Assembly (NCBI GenBank): GCA_032622095.1
Contig: CP136064.1
Span: forward strand, 148,678,864-148,742,863
Source of the DNA: Siphonodentalium dalli
Lineage: Eukaryota > Mollusca > Scaphopoda > Gadilida > Siphonodentaliidae
Direction: 5' to 3'
DNA length: 64,000 nucleotides
In this document: one piece after another, positions 44,192 through 58,356 of the stretch
Numbering within the stretch: position 1 is the stretch's first letter
Layout: each line of letters begins with the position of its first letter
Notes under the pieces: model-generated
Databases searched by the model: none
What the model was told of the DNA's origin: nothing
The model's input: only the letters and a program-made list of their open reading frames with translations
Translations under genes and position numbers: made by a program

Positions 44192-44835
44192 GGCTGAAAC
44201 CCATCATTTGGTCCCAACAAACAGGGAAGTTAGAGTAAGTATAATAGTCACAAACTTCCCAGAAACACGAGGTCGAAAAAGTTTTAAAACATCGTAGCAC
44301 GTGTTTGTCGAGTTGGATATGCTTCATCGGAAACATCAAAGCGCTACTATAATAATCGGTTGACAGAGCAAGCTCCACCAACTCGAAAGGAGGTCATTGT
44401 GCCAGTCGCATCCACGCGGCATACCAATCATCTCACAATGTCGTGTGGATGCGACTGGCACAATGACCTTTCGAGTTGATGGAGCTTGCTCTGTCAACCA
44501 TAACCAGTTGCTTGGAGACAGATTACCATTTAAAATTTTATAATGACCCCATTATCTGAATGTGTCATAATGTGCAAATTGCGAGTAAAATGATTTTGTG
44601 GACATGTGCCGTATGACCCAATTATAGAATGAATACAAAACACGAGCATAAAACGGATCATGAAATTGCTAGCATTTCAACAAGGCAGCGGCTATTCGCC
44701 ATCGGATGGCAAATAGCGATTCTACCGATATGCGCTATTTGCCATCCGATGGTATTTTAAACAAAAGAAAACATATCATATCATCACAATACGCTATTAT
44801 AACGAGGATTCCTACCGCCTTCGTGATCATTAGGC
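44192..44835. repeat. Satellite spacer S1 (644 bp, short palindrome)
   Basis: First spacer unit; the palindrome at 44358-44499 is 142 bp, missing the 50-bp centre found in the other spacers. Confidence 0.93.
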
Positions 44836-46530
44836 CCAGTTGACCGTCGGTTGACCACCTACAGATATCATGGGGGGATGGCAAATAAGAAATCGACAAA
44901 TTTTGAAGGAAATTTCGTATAGTTTGAACATTTAGTGGCACAAGCTGTCGCTATATGGCCACATAATCATCATTTGTACCCGCTTTACTGAAAACCCGGA
45001 CCAGTTGACCGTCGGTTGACCACCCACAGATATCCTGGGGGGATGGCAAATAAGGAATTGACAAATTTTGAAGGAAATTTCGTATAGTTTGAACATTTAG
45101 TGGCACAAGCTGTCGCTATATGGCCACATAATCATCATTTGTACCCGCCTTACTGAAAACCCGGACCAGTTGACCGTCGGTTGACCACCCACAGATATCC
45201 TGGGGGGATGGCAAATAAGGAATCGACAAATTTTGAAGGAAATTTCGTATAGTTTGAACATTTAGTGGCACAAGCTGTCGCTATATGGCCACATAATCAT
45301 CATTTGTACCCGCCTTACTGAAAACCCGGACCAGTTGACCGTCGGTTGACCACCCACAGATATCCTGGGGGGATGGCAAATAAGAAATCGACAAATTTTG
45401 AAGGAAATTTCGTATAGTTTGAACATTTAGTGGCACAAGCTGTCGCTATATGGCCACATAATCATCATTTGTACCCGCCTTACTGAAAACCCGGACCAGT
45501 TGACCGTCGGTTGGCCACCTACAGATATCATGGGGGGATGGCAAATAAGAAATCGACAAATTTTGAAGGAAATTTCGTATAGTTTGAACATTTAGTGGCA
45601 CAAGCTGTCGCTATATGGCCACATAATCATCATTTGTACCCGCCTTACTGAAAACCCGGACCAGTTGACCGTCGGTTGACCACCCACAGATATCATGGGG
45701 GGATGGCAAATAAGAAATCGACAAATTTTGAAGGAAATTTCGTATAGTTTGAACATTTAGTGGCACAAGCTGTCGCTATATGGCCACATAATCATCATTT
45801 GTACCCGCCTTACTGAAAACCCGGACCAGTTGACCGTCGGTTGGCCACCTACAGATATCATGGGGGGGATGGCAAATAAGAAATCGACAAATTTTGAAGG
45901 AAATTTCGTATAGTTTGAACATTTAGTGGCACAAGCTGTTGCTATATGGCCACATAATCATCATTTGTACCCGCCTTACTGAAAACCCGGACCAGTTGAC
46001 CGTCGGTTGACCACCCACATATATCCTGGGGGGATGGCAAATAAGAAATTGACAAATTTTGAAGGAAATTTCGTATAGTTTGAACATTTAGTGGCACAAG
46101 CTGTCGCTATATGGCCACATAATCATCATTTGTACCCGCCTTACTGAAAACCCGGACCAGTTGACCGTCGGTTGACCACCCACAGATATCCTGGGGGGAT
46201 GGCAAATAAGGAATCGACAAATTTTGAAGGAAATTTCGTATAGTTTGAACATTTAGTGGCACAAGCTGTCGCTATATGGCCACATAATCATCATTTGTAC
46301 CCGCCTTACTGAAAACCCGGACCAGTTGACCGTCGGTTGACCACCCACAGATATCCTGGGAGGATGGCAAATAAGGAATCGACAAATTTTGAAGGAAATT
46401 TCGTATAGTTTGAACATTTAGTGGCACAAGATGTCGCTATATGGCCACATAATCATCATTTGTACCCGCCTTACTGAAAACTCGGACCAGTTGACCGTCG
46501 GTTGACCACCTACAGAAATCATGGGGGGAT
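44836..46530. repeat. 165-bp satellite block 1 (10 monomers + 44 bp)
   Basis: Monomer length 165 from regular spacing of CCAGTTGACCGTCGGTTG. Monomers fall into variant types (CCCACAGATATCCT, CTACAGATATCAT, CCCACATATATCCT); their order matches block 6. Confidence 0.97.
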
Positions 46531-47224
46531 GGCTGAAACCCATCATTTGGTCCCAACAAACAGGGAAGTTATAGTAAGTATAATAGTCGCAAACTTCCCA
46601 GAAACACGAGGTCGAAAAAGTTTTAAAACATCGTAGCACGTGTTTGTCGAGTTGGATATGCTTCATCGGAAACATCAAAGCGCTACTATAATAATCGGTT
46701 GACAGAGCAAGCTCCACCAACTCGAAAGGAGGTCATTGTGCCAGTCGCATCCACGCGGCATACCAATCATCTCACAATGTCGCCAACTAATACAGTATTA
46801 GTTGGCGACATTGTGAGATGATTGGTATGTCGTGTGGATGCGACTGGCACAATGACCTTTCGAGTTGGTGGAGCTTGCTCTGTCAACCATAACCAGTTGC
46901 TTGGAGACAGATTACCATTTAAAATTTTATAATGACCCCATTATCTGAATGTGTCATAATGTGCAAATTGCGAGTAAAATGATTTTGTGGACATGTGCCG
47001 TATGACCCAATTATAGAATGAATACAAAACACGAGCATAAAACGGATCATGAAATTGCTAGCATTTCAACAAGGCAGCGGCTATTCGCCATCGGATGGCA
47101 AATAGCGATTCTACCGATATGCGCTATTTGCCATCCGATGGTATTTTAAACAAAAGAAAACATATCATATCATCACAATACGCTATTATAACGAGGATTC
47201 CTACCGCCTTCGTGATCATTAGGC
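46531..47224. repeat. Satellite spacer S2 (694 bp) with palindrome and second stem
   Basis: Non-monomer sequence starting GGCTGAAACCCATCATTTGG and ending TGATCATTAGGC. The 192-bp palindrome (46697-46888), with centre AATACAGTATT, has nearly perfect arms. A 20-bp stem, CCATCGGATGGCAAATAGCG and its inverse, lies near 47088-47141. GGATGGCAAATA is shared with the monomer. Frames of about 68 and 100 residues recur in all spacers but cross into monomers and have no recognisable motif. Confidence 0.95.
46697..46888. repeat. 192-bp palindrome in spacer S2
   Basis: Begins GGTTGACAGAGCAAGCTCCA and ends with its reverse complement; few mismatches (for example AAAGGAGG against CCTTT, and CGCGGCATA against TATGTCG). 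Repeated in S3-S7. Confidence 0.95.
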
Positions 47225-49248
47225 CCAGTTGACCGTCGGTTGACCACCTACATATATCATGGGGGGATGGCAAATAAGAAATCGACAAATTTTGAAGGAA
47301 ATTTCGTATAGTTTGAACATTTAGTGGCACAAGCTGTCGCTATATGGCCACATAATCATCATTTGTACCCGCCTTACTGAAAACCCGGACCAGTTGACCG
47401 TCGGTTGACCACCTACAGAAATCATGGGGGGATGGCAAATAAGAAATCGACAAATTTTGAAGGAAATTTCGTATAGTTTGAACATTTAGTAGCACAAGCT
47501 GTCGCTATATGGCCACATAATCACCATTTGTACCCGCCTTACTGAAAACCCGGACCAGTTGACCGTCGGTTGACCACCCACAGATATCCTGGGGGGATGG
47601 CAAATAAGAAATCGACAAATTTTGAAGGAAATTTCGTATAGTTTGAACATTTAGTGGCACAAGCTGTCGCTATATGGCCACATAATCATCATTTGTACCC
47701 GCCTTACTGAAAACCCGGACCAGTTGACCGTCGGTTGACCACCCACAGATATCCTGGGGGGATGGCAAATAAGGAATTGACAAATTTTGAAGGAAATTTC
47801 GTATAGTTTGAACATTTAGTGGCACAAGCTGTCGCTATATGGCCACATAATCATCATTTGTACCCGCCTTACTGAAAACCCGGACCAGTTGACCGTCGGT
47901 TGACCACCCACAGATATCCTGGGGGGATGGCAAATAAGGAATCGACAAATTTTGAAGGAAATTTCGTATAGTTTGAACATTTAGTGGCACAAGCTGTCGC
48001 TATATGGCCACATAATCATCATTTGTACCCGCCTTACTGAAAACCCGGACCAGTTGACCGTCGGTTGACCACCCACAGATATCCTGGGGGGATGGCAAAT
48101 AAGAAATCAACAAATTTTGAAGGAAATTTCGTATAGTTTGAACATTTAGTGGCACAAGCTGTCGCTATATGGCCACATAATCATCATTTGTACCCGCCTT
48201 ACTGAAAACCCGGACCAGTTGACCGTCGGTTGGCCACCTACAGATATCATGGGGGGATGGCAAATAAGAAATCGACAAATTTTGAAGGAAATTTCGTATA
48301 GTTTGAACATTTAGTGGCACAAGCTGTCGCTATATGGCCACATAATCATCATTTGTACCCGCCTTACTGAAAACCCGGACCAGTTGACCGTCGGTTGACC
48401 ACCCACAGATATCATGGGGGGATGGCAAATAAGAAATCGACAAATTTTGAAGGAAATTTCGTATAGTTTGAACATTTAGTGGCACAAGCTGTCGCTATAT
48501 GGCCACATAATCATCATTTGTACCCGCCTTACTGAAAACCCGGACCAGTTGACCGTCGGTTGGCCACCTACAGATATCATGGGGGGATGGCAAATAAGAA
48601 ATCGACAAATTTTGAAGGAAATTTCGTATAGTTTGAACATTTAGTGGCACAAGCTGTTGCTATATGGCCACATAATCATCATTTGTACCCGCCTTACTGA
48701 AAACCCGGACCAGTTGACCGTCGGTTGACCACCCACATATATCCTGGGGGGATGGCAAATAAGAAATTGACAAATTTTGAAGGAAATTTCGTATAGTTTG
48801 AACATTTAGTGGCACAAGCTGTCGCTATATGGCCACATAATCATCATTTGTACCCGCCTTACTGAAAACCCGGACCAGTTGACCGTCGGTTGACCACCCA
48901 CAGATATCCTGGGGGGATGGCAAATAAGGAATCGACAAATTTTGAAGGAAATTTCGTATAGTTTGAACATTTAGTGGCACAAGCTGTCGCTATATGGCCA
49001 CATAATCATCATTTGTACCCGCCTTACTGAAAACCCGGACCAGTTGACCGTCGGTTGACCACCCACAGATATCCTGGTAGGATGGCAAATAAGGAATCGA
49101 CAAATTTTGAAGGAAATTTCGTATAGTTTGAACATTTAGTGGCACAAGATGTCGCTATATGGCCACATAATCATCATTTGTACCCGCCTTACTGAAAACT
49201 CGGACCAGTTGACCGTCGGTTGACCACCTACAGAAATCATGGGGGGAT
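47225..49248. repeat. 165-bp satellite block 2 (12 monomers + 44 bp)
   Basis: 2024 bp = 12 x 165 + 44. Its last ten monomers follow the same variant order as block 1. Confidence 0.97.
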
Positions 49249-49942
49249 GGCTGAAACCCATCATTTGGTCCCAACAAACAGGGAAGTTATAGTAAGTATA
49301 ATAGTCGCAAACTTCCCAGAAACACGAGGTCGAAAAAGTTTTAAAACATCGTAGCACGTGTTTGTCGAGTTGGATATGCTTCATCGGAAACATCAAAGCG
49401 CTACTATAATAATCGGTTGACAGAGCAAGCTCCACCAACTCGAAAGGAGGTCATTGTGCCAGTCGCATCCACGCGGCATACCAATCATCTCACAATGTCG
49501 CCAACTAATACAGTATTAGTTGGCGACATTGTGAGATGATTGGTATGTCGTGTGGATGCGACTGGCACAATGACCTTTCGAGTTGGTGGAGCTTGCTCTG
49601 TCAACCATAACCAGTTGCTTGGAGACAGATTACCATTTAAAATTTTATAATGACCCCATTATCTGAATGTGTCATAATGTGCAAATTGCGAGTAAAATGA
49701 TTTTGTGGACATGTGCCGTATGACCCAATTATAGAATGAATACAAAACACGAGCATAAAACGGATCATGAAATTGCTAGCATTTCAACAAGGCAGCGGCT
49801 ATTCGCCATCGGATGGCAAATAGCGATTCTACCGATATGCGCTATTTGCCATCCGATGGTATTTTAAACAAAAGAAAACATATCATATCATCACAATACG
49901 CTATTATAACGAGGATTCCTACCGCCTTCGTGATCATTAGGC
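49249..49942. repeat. Satellite spacer S3 (694 bp)
   Basis: Near-identical to S2. Confidence 0.97.
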
Positions 49943-52900
49943 CCAGTTGACCGTCGGTTGACCACCTACATATATCATGGGGGGATGGCAAATAAGAAAT
50001 CGACAAATTTTGAAGGAAATTTCGTATAGTTTGAACATTTAGTGGCACAAGCTGTCGCTATATGGCCACATAATCATCATTTGTACCCGCCTTACTGAAA
50101 ACCCGGACCAGTTGACCGTCGGTTGGCCACCTACGGATATCATGGGGGGATGGCAAATAAGGAATCGACAAATTTTGAAGGAAATTTTGTATAGTTTGAA
50201 CATTTAGTGGCACAAGCTGTCGCTATATGGCCACATAATCATCATTTGTACCCGCCTTACTGAAAACCCGGACCAGTTGACCGTCGGTTGGCCACCTACA
50301 GATATCATGGGGGGATGGCAAATAAGAAATCGACAAATTTTGAAGGAAATTTCGTATAGTTTGAACATTTAGTGGCACAAGCTGTCGCTATATGGCCACA
50401 TAATCATCATTTGTACCCGCCTTACTGAAAACCCGGACCAGTTGACCGTCGGTTGACCACCCACATATATCCTGGGGGGATGGCAAATAAGGAATTGACA
50501 AATTTTGAAGGAAATTTCGTATAGTTTGAACATTTAGTGGCACAAGCTGTCGCTATATGGCCACATAATCATCATTTGTACCCGCCTTACTGAAAACCCG
50601 GACCAGTTGACCGTCGGTTGGCCACCTACAGATATCATGGGGGGATGGCAAATAAGAAATCGACAAATTTTGAAGGAAATTTTGTATAGTTTGAACATTT
50701 AGTGGCACAAGCTGTCGCTATATGGCCACATAATCACCATTTGTACCCGCCTTACTGAAAACCCGGACCAGTTGACCGTCGGTTGACCACCCACAGATAT
50801 CCTGGGGGGATGGCAAATAAGAAATCGACAAATTTTGAAGGAAATTTTGTATAGTTTGAACATTTAGTGGCACAAGCTGTCGCTATATGGCCACATAATC
50901 ATCATTTGTACCCGCCTTACTGAAAACCCGGACCAGTTGACCGTCGGTTGACCACCCACATATATCCTGGGGGGATGGCAAATAAGGAATTGACAAATTT
51001 TGAAGGAAATTTCGTATAGTTTGAACATTTAGTGGCACAAGCTGTCGCTATATGGCCACATAATCATCATTTGTACCCGCCTTACTGAAAACCCGGACCA
51101 GTTGACCGTCGGTTGACCACGTACAGATATCATGGGGGGATGGCAAATAAGAAATCGACAAATTTTGAAGGAAATTTCGTATAGTTTGAACATTTAGTGG
51201 CACAAGCTGTCGCTATATGGCCACATAATCACCATTTGTACCCGCCTTACTGAAAACCCGGACCAGTTGACCGTCGGTTGACCACCCACATATATCCTGG
51301 GGGGATGGCAAATAAGAAATCGACAAATTTTGAAGGAAATTTCGTATAGTTTGAACATTTAGTGGCACAAGCTGTCGCTATATGGCCACATAATCATCAT
51401 TTGTTCCCGCCTTACTGAAAACCCGGACCAGTTGACCGTCGGTTGACCACCCACAGATATCCTGGGGGGATGGCAAATAAGGAATCAACAAATTTTGAAG
51501 GAAATTTCGTATAGTTTGAACATTTAGTGGCACAAGCTGTCGCTATATGGCCACATAATCATCATTTGTACCCGCCTTACTGAAAACCCGGACCAGTTGA
51601 CCGTCGGTTGGCCACCTACAGATATCATGGGGGGATGGCAAATAAGGAATCGACAAATTTTGAAGGAAATTTCGTATAGTTTGAACATTTAGTGGCACAA
51701 GCTGTCGCTATATGGCCACATAATCATCATTTGTACCCGCCTTACTGAAAACCCGGACCAGTTGACCGTCGGTTGACCACCCACATATATCCTGGGGGGA
51801 TGGCAAATAAGGAATTGACAAATTTTGAAGGAAATTTCGTATAGTTTGAACATTTAGTGGCACAAGCTGTCGCTATATGGCCACATAATCATCATTTGTA
51901 GCCGCCTTACTGAAAACCCGGACCAGTTGACCGTCGGTTGACCACGTACAGATATCATGGGGGGATGGCAAATAAGAAATCGACAAATTTTGAAGGAAAT
52001 TTTGTATAGTTTGAACATTTAGTGGCACAAGCTGTCGCTATATGGCCACATAATCACCATTTGTACCCGCCTTACTGAAAACCCGGACCAGTTGACCGTC
52101 GGTTGACCACCCACAGATATCCTGGGGGGATGGCAAATAAGAAATCGACAAATTTTGAAGGAAATTTTGTATAGTTTGAACATTTAGTGGCACAAGCTGT
52201 CGCTATATGGCCACATAATCATCATTTGTACCCGCCTTACTGAAAACCCGGACCAGTTGACCGTCGGTTGACCACCCACAGATATCCTGGGGGGATGGCA
52301 AATAAGGAATCGACAAATTTTGAAGGAAATTTCGTATAGTTTGAACATTTAGTGGCACAAGCTGTCGCTATATAAATGGCCACATAATGATCATTTGTAC
52401 CCGCCTTACTGAAAACCCGGACCAGTTGACCGTCGGTTGGCCACCTACAGATATCATGGGGGGATGGCAAATAAGAAATCGACAAATTTTGAAGGAAATT
52501 TCGTATAGTTTGAACATTTAGTGGCACAAGCTGTCGCTATATGGCCACATAATCATCATTTGTACCCGCCTTACTGGAAACCCGGACCAGTTGACCGTCG
52601 GTTGGCCACCTACAGATATCATGGGGGGATGGCAAATAAGGAATCGACAAATTTTGAAGGAAATTTCGTATAGTTTGAACATTTAGTGGCACAAGCTGTC
52701 GCTATATGGCCACATAATCATCATTTGTACCCGCCTTACTGAAAACCCGGACCAGTTGACCGTCGGTTGGCCACCTACAGATATCATGGGGGGATGGCAA
52801 ATAAGAAATCGACAAATTTTGAAGGAAATTTCGTATAGTTTGAACATTTAGTGGCACAAGCTGTCGCTATATGGCCACATAATCATCATTTGTACCCGCC

Positions 52901-53455
52901 TTACTGAAAACCCGGACCAGTTGACCGTCGGTTGACCACCCACATATATCCTGGGGGGATGGCAAATAAGGAATTGACAAATTTTGAAGGAAATTTCGTA
53001 TAGTTTGAACATTTAGTGGCACAAGCTGTCGCTATATGGCCACATAATCATCATTTGTACCCGCCTTACTGAAAACCCGGACCAGTTGACCGTCGGTTGA
53101 CCACCTACAGATATCATGGGGGGATGGCAAATAAGAAATCGACAAATTTTGAAGGAAATTTCGTATAGTTTGAACATTTAGTGGCACAAGCTGTCGCTAT
53201 ATGGCCACATAATCATCATTTGTACCCGCCTTACTGAAAACCCGGACCAGTTGACCGTCGGTTGACCACCCACAGATATCCTGGGGGGATGGCAAATAAG
53301 GAATCGACAAATTTTGAAGGAAATTTCGTATAGTTTGAACATTTAGTGGCACAAGATGTCGCTATATGGCCACATAATCATCATTTGTACCCGCCTTACT
53401 GAAAACTCGGACCAGTTGACCGTCGGTTGACCACCTACAGAAATCATGGGGGGAT
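49943..53455. repeat. 165-bp satellite block 3 (21 monomers + 44 bp)
   Basis: 3513 bp = 21 x 165 + 44 + 4. The extra 4 bp make CTATATAAATGGCC near 52370. Introduces the variants GACCACGTACAG and GAAATTTTGTATAG. Confidence 0.97.
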
Positions 53456-54149
53456 GGCTGAAACCCATCATTTGGTCCCAACAAACAGGGAAGTTAGAGT
53501 AATTATAATAGTCGCAAATTTCCCAGAAACACGAGGTCGAAAAAGTTTTAAAACATCGTAGCACGTGTTTGTCGAGTTGGATATGCTTCATCGGAAACAT
53601 CAAAGCGCTACTATAATAATCGGTTGACAGAGCAAGCTCCACCAACTCGAAAGGAGGTCATTGTGCCAGTCGCATCCACGCGGCATACCAATCATCTCAC
53701 AATGTCGCCAACTAATACAGTATTAGTTGGCGACATTGTGAGATGATTGGTATGTCGTGTGGATGCGACTGGCACAATGACCTTTCGAGTTGGTGGAGCT
53801 TGCTCTGTCAACCATAACCAGTTGCTTGGAGACAGATTACCATTTAAAATTTTATAATGACCCCATTATCTGAATGTGTCATAATGTGCAAATTGCGAGT
53901 AAAATGATTTTGTGGACATGTGCCGTATGACCCAATTATAGAATGAATACAAAACACGAGCATAAAACGGATCATGAAATTGCTAGCATTTCAACAAGGC
54001 AGCGGCTATTCGCCATCGGATGGCAAATAGCGATTCTACCGATATGCGCTATTTGCCATCCGATGGTATTTTAAACAAAAGAAAACATATCATATCATCA
54101 CAATACGCTATTATAACGAGGATTCCTACCGCCTTCGTGATCATTAGGC
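53456..54149. repeat. Satellite spacer S4 (694 bp)
   Basis: As S3, with AGAGTAATTATAATAGTCGC in place of ATAGTAAGTATAATAGTCGC near its start; S5 and S6 share this. Confidence 0.97.
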
Positions 54150-57100
54150 CCAGTTGACCGTCGGTTGACCACCTACATATATCATGGGGGGATGGCAAAT
54201 AAGAAATCGACAAATTTTGAAGGAAATTTCGTATAGTTTGAACATTTAGTGGCACAAGCTGTCGCTATATGGCCACATAATCATCATTTGTACCCGCCTT
54301 ACTGAAAACCCGGACCAGTTGACCGTCGGTTGGCCACCTACGGATATCATGGGGGGATGGCAAATAAGGAATCGACAAATTTTGAAGGAAATTTCGTATA
54401 GTTTGAACATTTAGTGGCACAAGCTGTCGCTATATGGCCACATAATCATCATTTGTACCCGCCTTACTGAAAACCCGGACCAGTTGACCGTCGGTTGGCC
54501 ACCTACAGATATCATGGGGGGATGGCAAATAAGAAATCGACAAATTTTGAAGGAAATTTCGTATAGTTTGAACATTTAGTGGCACAAGCTGTCGCTATAT
54601 GGCCACATAATCATCATTTGTACCCGCCTTACTGAAAACCCGGACCAGTTGACCGTCGGTTGACCACCCACATATATCCTGGGGGGATGGCAAATAAGGA
54701 ATTGACAAATTTTGAAGGAAATTTCGTATAGTTTGAACATTTAGTGGCACAAGCTGTCGCTATATGGCCACATAATCATCATTTGTACCCGCCTTACTGA
54801 AAACCCGGACCAGTTGACCGTCGGTTGGCCACCTACAGATATCATGGGGGGATGGCAAATAAGAAATCGACAAATTTTGAAGGAAATTTCGTATAGTTTG
54901 AACATTTAGTGGCACAAGCTGTCGCTATATGGCCACATAATCACCATTTGTACCCGCCTTACTGAAAACCCGGACCAGTTGACCGTCGGTTGACCACCCA
55001 CAGATATCCTGGGGGGATGGCAAATAAGAAATCGACAAATTTTGAAGGAAATTTTGTATAGTTTGAACATTTAGTGGCACAAGCTGTCGCTATATGGCCA
55101 CATAATCATCATTTGTACCCGCCTTACTGAAAACCCGGACCAGTTGACCGTCGGTTGACCACCCACATATATCCTGGGGGGATGGCAAATAAGGAATTGA
55201 CAAATTTTGAAGGAAATTTCGTATAGTTTGAACATTTAGTGGCACAAGCTGTCGCTATATGGCCACATAATCATCATTTGTACCCGCCTTACTGAAAACC
55301 CGGACCAGTTGACCGTCGGTTGACCACGTACAGATATCATGGGGGGATGGCAAATAAGAAATCGACAAATTTTGAAGGAAATTTCGTATAGTTTGAACAT
55401 TTAGTGGCACAAGCTGTCGCTATATGGCCACATAATCACCATTTGTACCCGCCTTACTGAAAACCCGGACCAGTTGACCGTCGGTTGACCACCCACATAT
55501 ATCCTGGGGGGATGGCAAATAAGAAATCGACAAATTTTGAAGGAAATTTCGTATAGTTTGAACATTTAGTGGCACAAGCTGTCGCTATATGGCCACATAA
55601 TCATCATTTGTACCCGCCTTACTGAAAACCCGGACCAGTTGACCGTCGGTTGACCACCCACAGATATCCTGGGGGGATGGCAAATAAGGAATCGACAAAT
55701 TTTGAAGGAAATTTCGTATAGTTTGAACATTTAGTGGCACAAGCTGTCGCTATATGGCCACATAATCATCATTTGTACCCGCCTTACTGAAAACCCGGAC
55801 CAGTTGACCGTCGGTTGGCCACCTACAGATATCATGGGGGGATGGCAAATAAGGAATCGACAAATTTTGAAGGAAATTTCGTATAGTTTGAACATTTAGT
55901 GGCACAAGCTGTCGCTATATGGCCACATAATCATCATTTGTACCCGCCTTACTGAAAACCCGGACCAGTTGACCGTCGGTTGACCACCCACATATATCCT
56001 GGGGGGATGGCAAATAAGGAATTGACAAATTTTGAAGGAAATTTCGTATAGTTTGAACATTTAGTGGCACAAGCTGTCGCTATATGGCCACATAATCATC
56101 ATTTGTAGCCGCCTTACTGAAAACCCGGACCAGTTGACCGTCGGTTGACCACGTACAGATATCATGGGGGGATGGCAAATAAGAAATCGACAAATTTTGA
56201 AGGAAATTTTGTATAGTTTGAACATTTAGTGGCACAAGCTGTCGCTATATGGCCACATAATCACCATTTGTACCCGCCTTACTGAAAACCCGGACCAGTT
56301 GACCGTCGGTTGACCACCCACAGATATCCTGGGGGGATGGCAAATAAGAAATCGACAAATTTTGAAGGAAATTTTGTATAGTTTGAACATTTAGTGGCAC
56401 AAGCTGTCGCTATATGGCCACATAATCATCATTTGTACCCGCCTTACTGAAAACCCGGACCAGTTGACCGTCGGTTGACCACCCACAGATATCCTGGGGG
56501 GATGGCAAATAAGGAATCGACAAATTTTGAAGGAAATTTCGTATAGTTTGAACATATAGTGGCACAAGCTGTCGCTATATAAATGGCCACATAATCATCA
56601 TTTGTACCCGCCTTACTGAAAACCCGGACCAGTTGACCGTCGGTTGGCCACCTACAGATATCATGGGGGGATGGCAAATAAGAAATCGACAAATTTTGAA
56701 GGAAATTTCGTATAGTTTGAACATTTAGTGGCACAAGCTGTCGCTATATGGCCACATAATCATCATTTGTACCCGCCTTACTGGAAACCCGGACCAGTTG
56801 ACCGTCGGTTGGCCACCTACAGATATCATGGGGGGATGGCAAATAAGGAATCGACAAATTTTGAAGGAAATTTCGTATAGTTTGAACATTTAGTGGCACA
56901 AGCTGTCGCTATATGGCCACATAATCATCATTTGTACCCGCCTTACTGAAAACCCGGACCAGTTGACCGTCGGTTGGCCACCTACAGATATCATGGGGGG
57001 ATGGCAAATAAGAAATCGACAAATTTTGAAGGAAATTTCGTATAGTTTGAACATTTAGTGGCACAAGCTGTCGCTATATGGCCACATAATCATCATTTGT

Positions 57101-57662
57101 ACCCGCCTTACTGAAAACCCGGACCAGTTGACCGTCGGTTGACCACCCACATATATCCTGGGGGGATGGCAAATAAGGAATTGACAAATTTTGAAGGAAA
57201 TTTCGTATAGTTTGAACATTTAGTGGCACAAGCTGTCGCTATATGGCCACATAATCATCATTTGTACCCGCCTTACTGAAAACCCGGACCAGTTGACCGT
57301 CGGTTGACCACCTACAGATATCATGGGGGGATGGCAAATAAGAAATCGACAAATTTTGAAGGAAATTTCGTATAGTTTGAACATTTAGTGGCACAAGCTG
57401 TCGCTATATGGCCACATAATCATCATTTGTACCCGCCTTACTGAAAACCCGGACCAGTTGACCGTCGGTTGACCACCCACAGATATCCTGGGGGGATGGC
57501 AAATAAGGAATCGACAAATTTTGAAGGAAATTTCGTATAGTTTGAACATTTAGTGGCACAAGATGTCGCTATATGGCCACATAATCATCATTTGTACCCG
57601 CCTTACTGAAAACTCGGACCAGTTGACCGTCGGTTGACCACCTACAGAAATCATGGGGGGAT
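54150..57662. repeat. 165-bp satellite block 4 (21 monomers + 44 bp)
   Basis: Same length (3513 bp), variant order and 4-bp insertion (near 56577) as block 3, so blocks 3 and 4 are one 4207-bp higher-order unit in tandem. Confidence 0.97.
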
Positions 57663-58356
57663 GGCTGAAACCCATCATTTGGTCCCAACAAACAGGGAAG
57701 TTAGAGTAATTATAATAGTCGCAAATTTCCCAGAAACACGAGGTCGAAAAAGTTTTAAAACATCGTAGCACGTGTTTGTCGAGATGGATATGCTTCATCG
57801 GAAACATCAAAGCGCTACTATAATAATCGGTTGACAGAGCAAGCTCCACCAACTCGAAAGGAGGTCATTGTGCCAGTCGCATCCACGCGGCATACCAATC
57901 ATCTCACAATGTCGCCAACTAATACAGTATTAGTTGGCGACATTGTGAGATGATTGGTATGTCGTGTGGATGCGACTGGCACAATGACCTTTCGAGTTGG
58001 TGGAGCTTGCTCTGTCAACCATAACCAGTTGCTTGGAGACAGATTACCATTTAAAATTTTATAATGACCCCATTATCTGAATGTGTCATAATGTGCAAAT
58101 TGCGAGTAAAATGATTTTGTGGACATGTGCCGTATGACCCAATTATAGAATGAATACAAAACACGAGCATAAAACGGATCATGAAATTGCTAGCATTTCA
58201 ACAAGGCAGCGGCTATTCGTCATCGGATGGCAAATAGCGATTCTACCGATATGCGCTATTTGCCATCCGATGGTATTTTAAACAAAAGAAAACATATCAT
58301 ATCATCACAATACGCTATTATAACGAGGATTCCTACCGCCTTCGTGATCATTAGGC
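57663..58356. repeat. Satellite spacer S5 (694 bp)
   Basis: As S4, with CGTCATCGG in the second stem where the others read CGCCATCGG; S6 shares this change. Confidence 0.97.
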
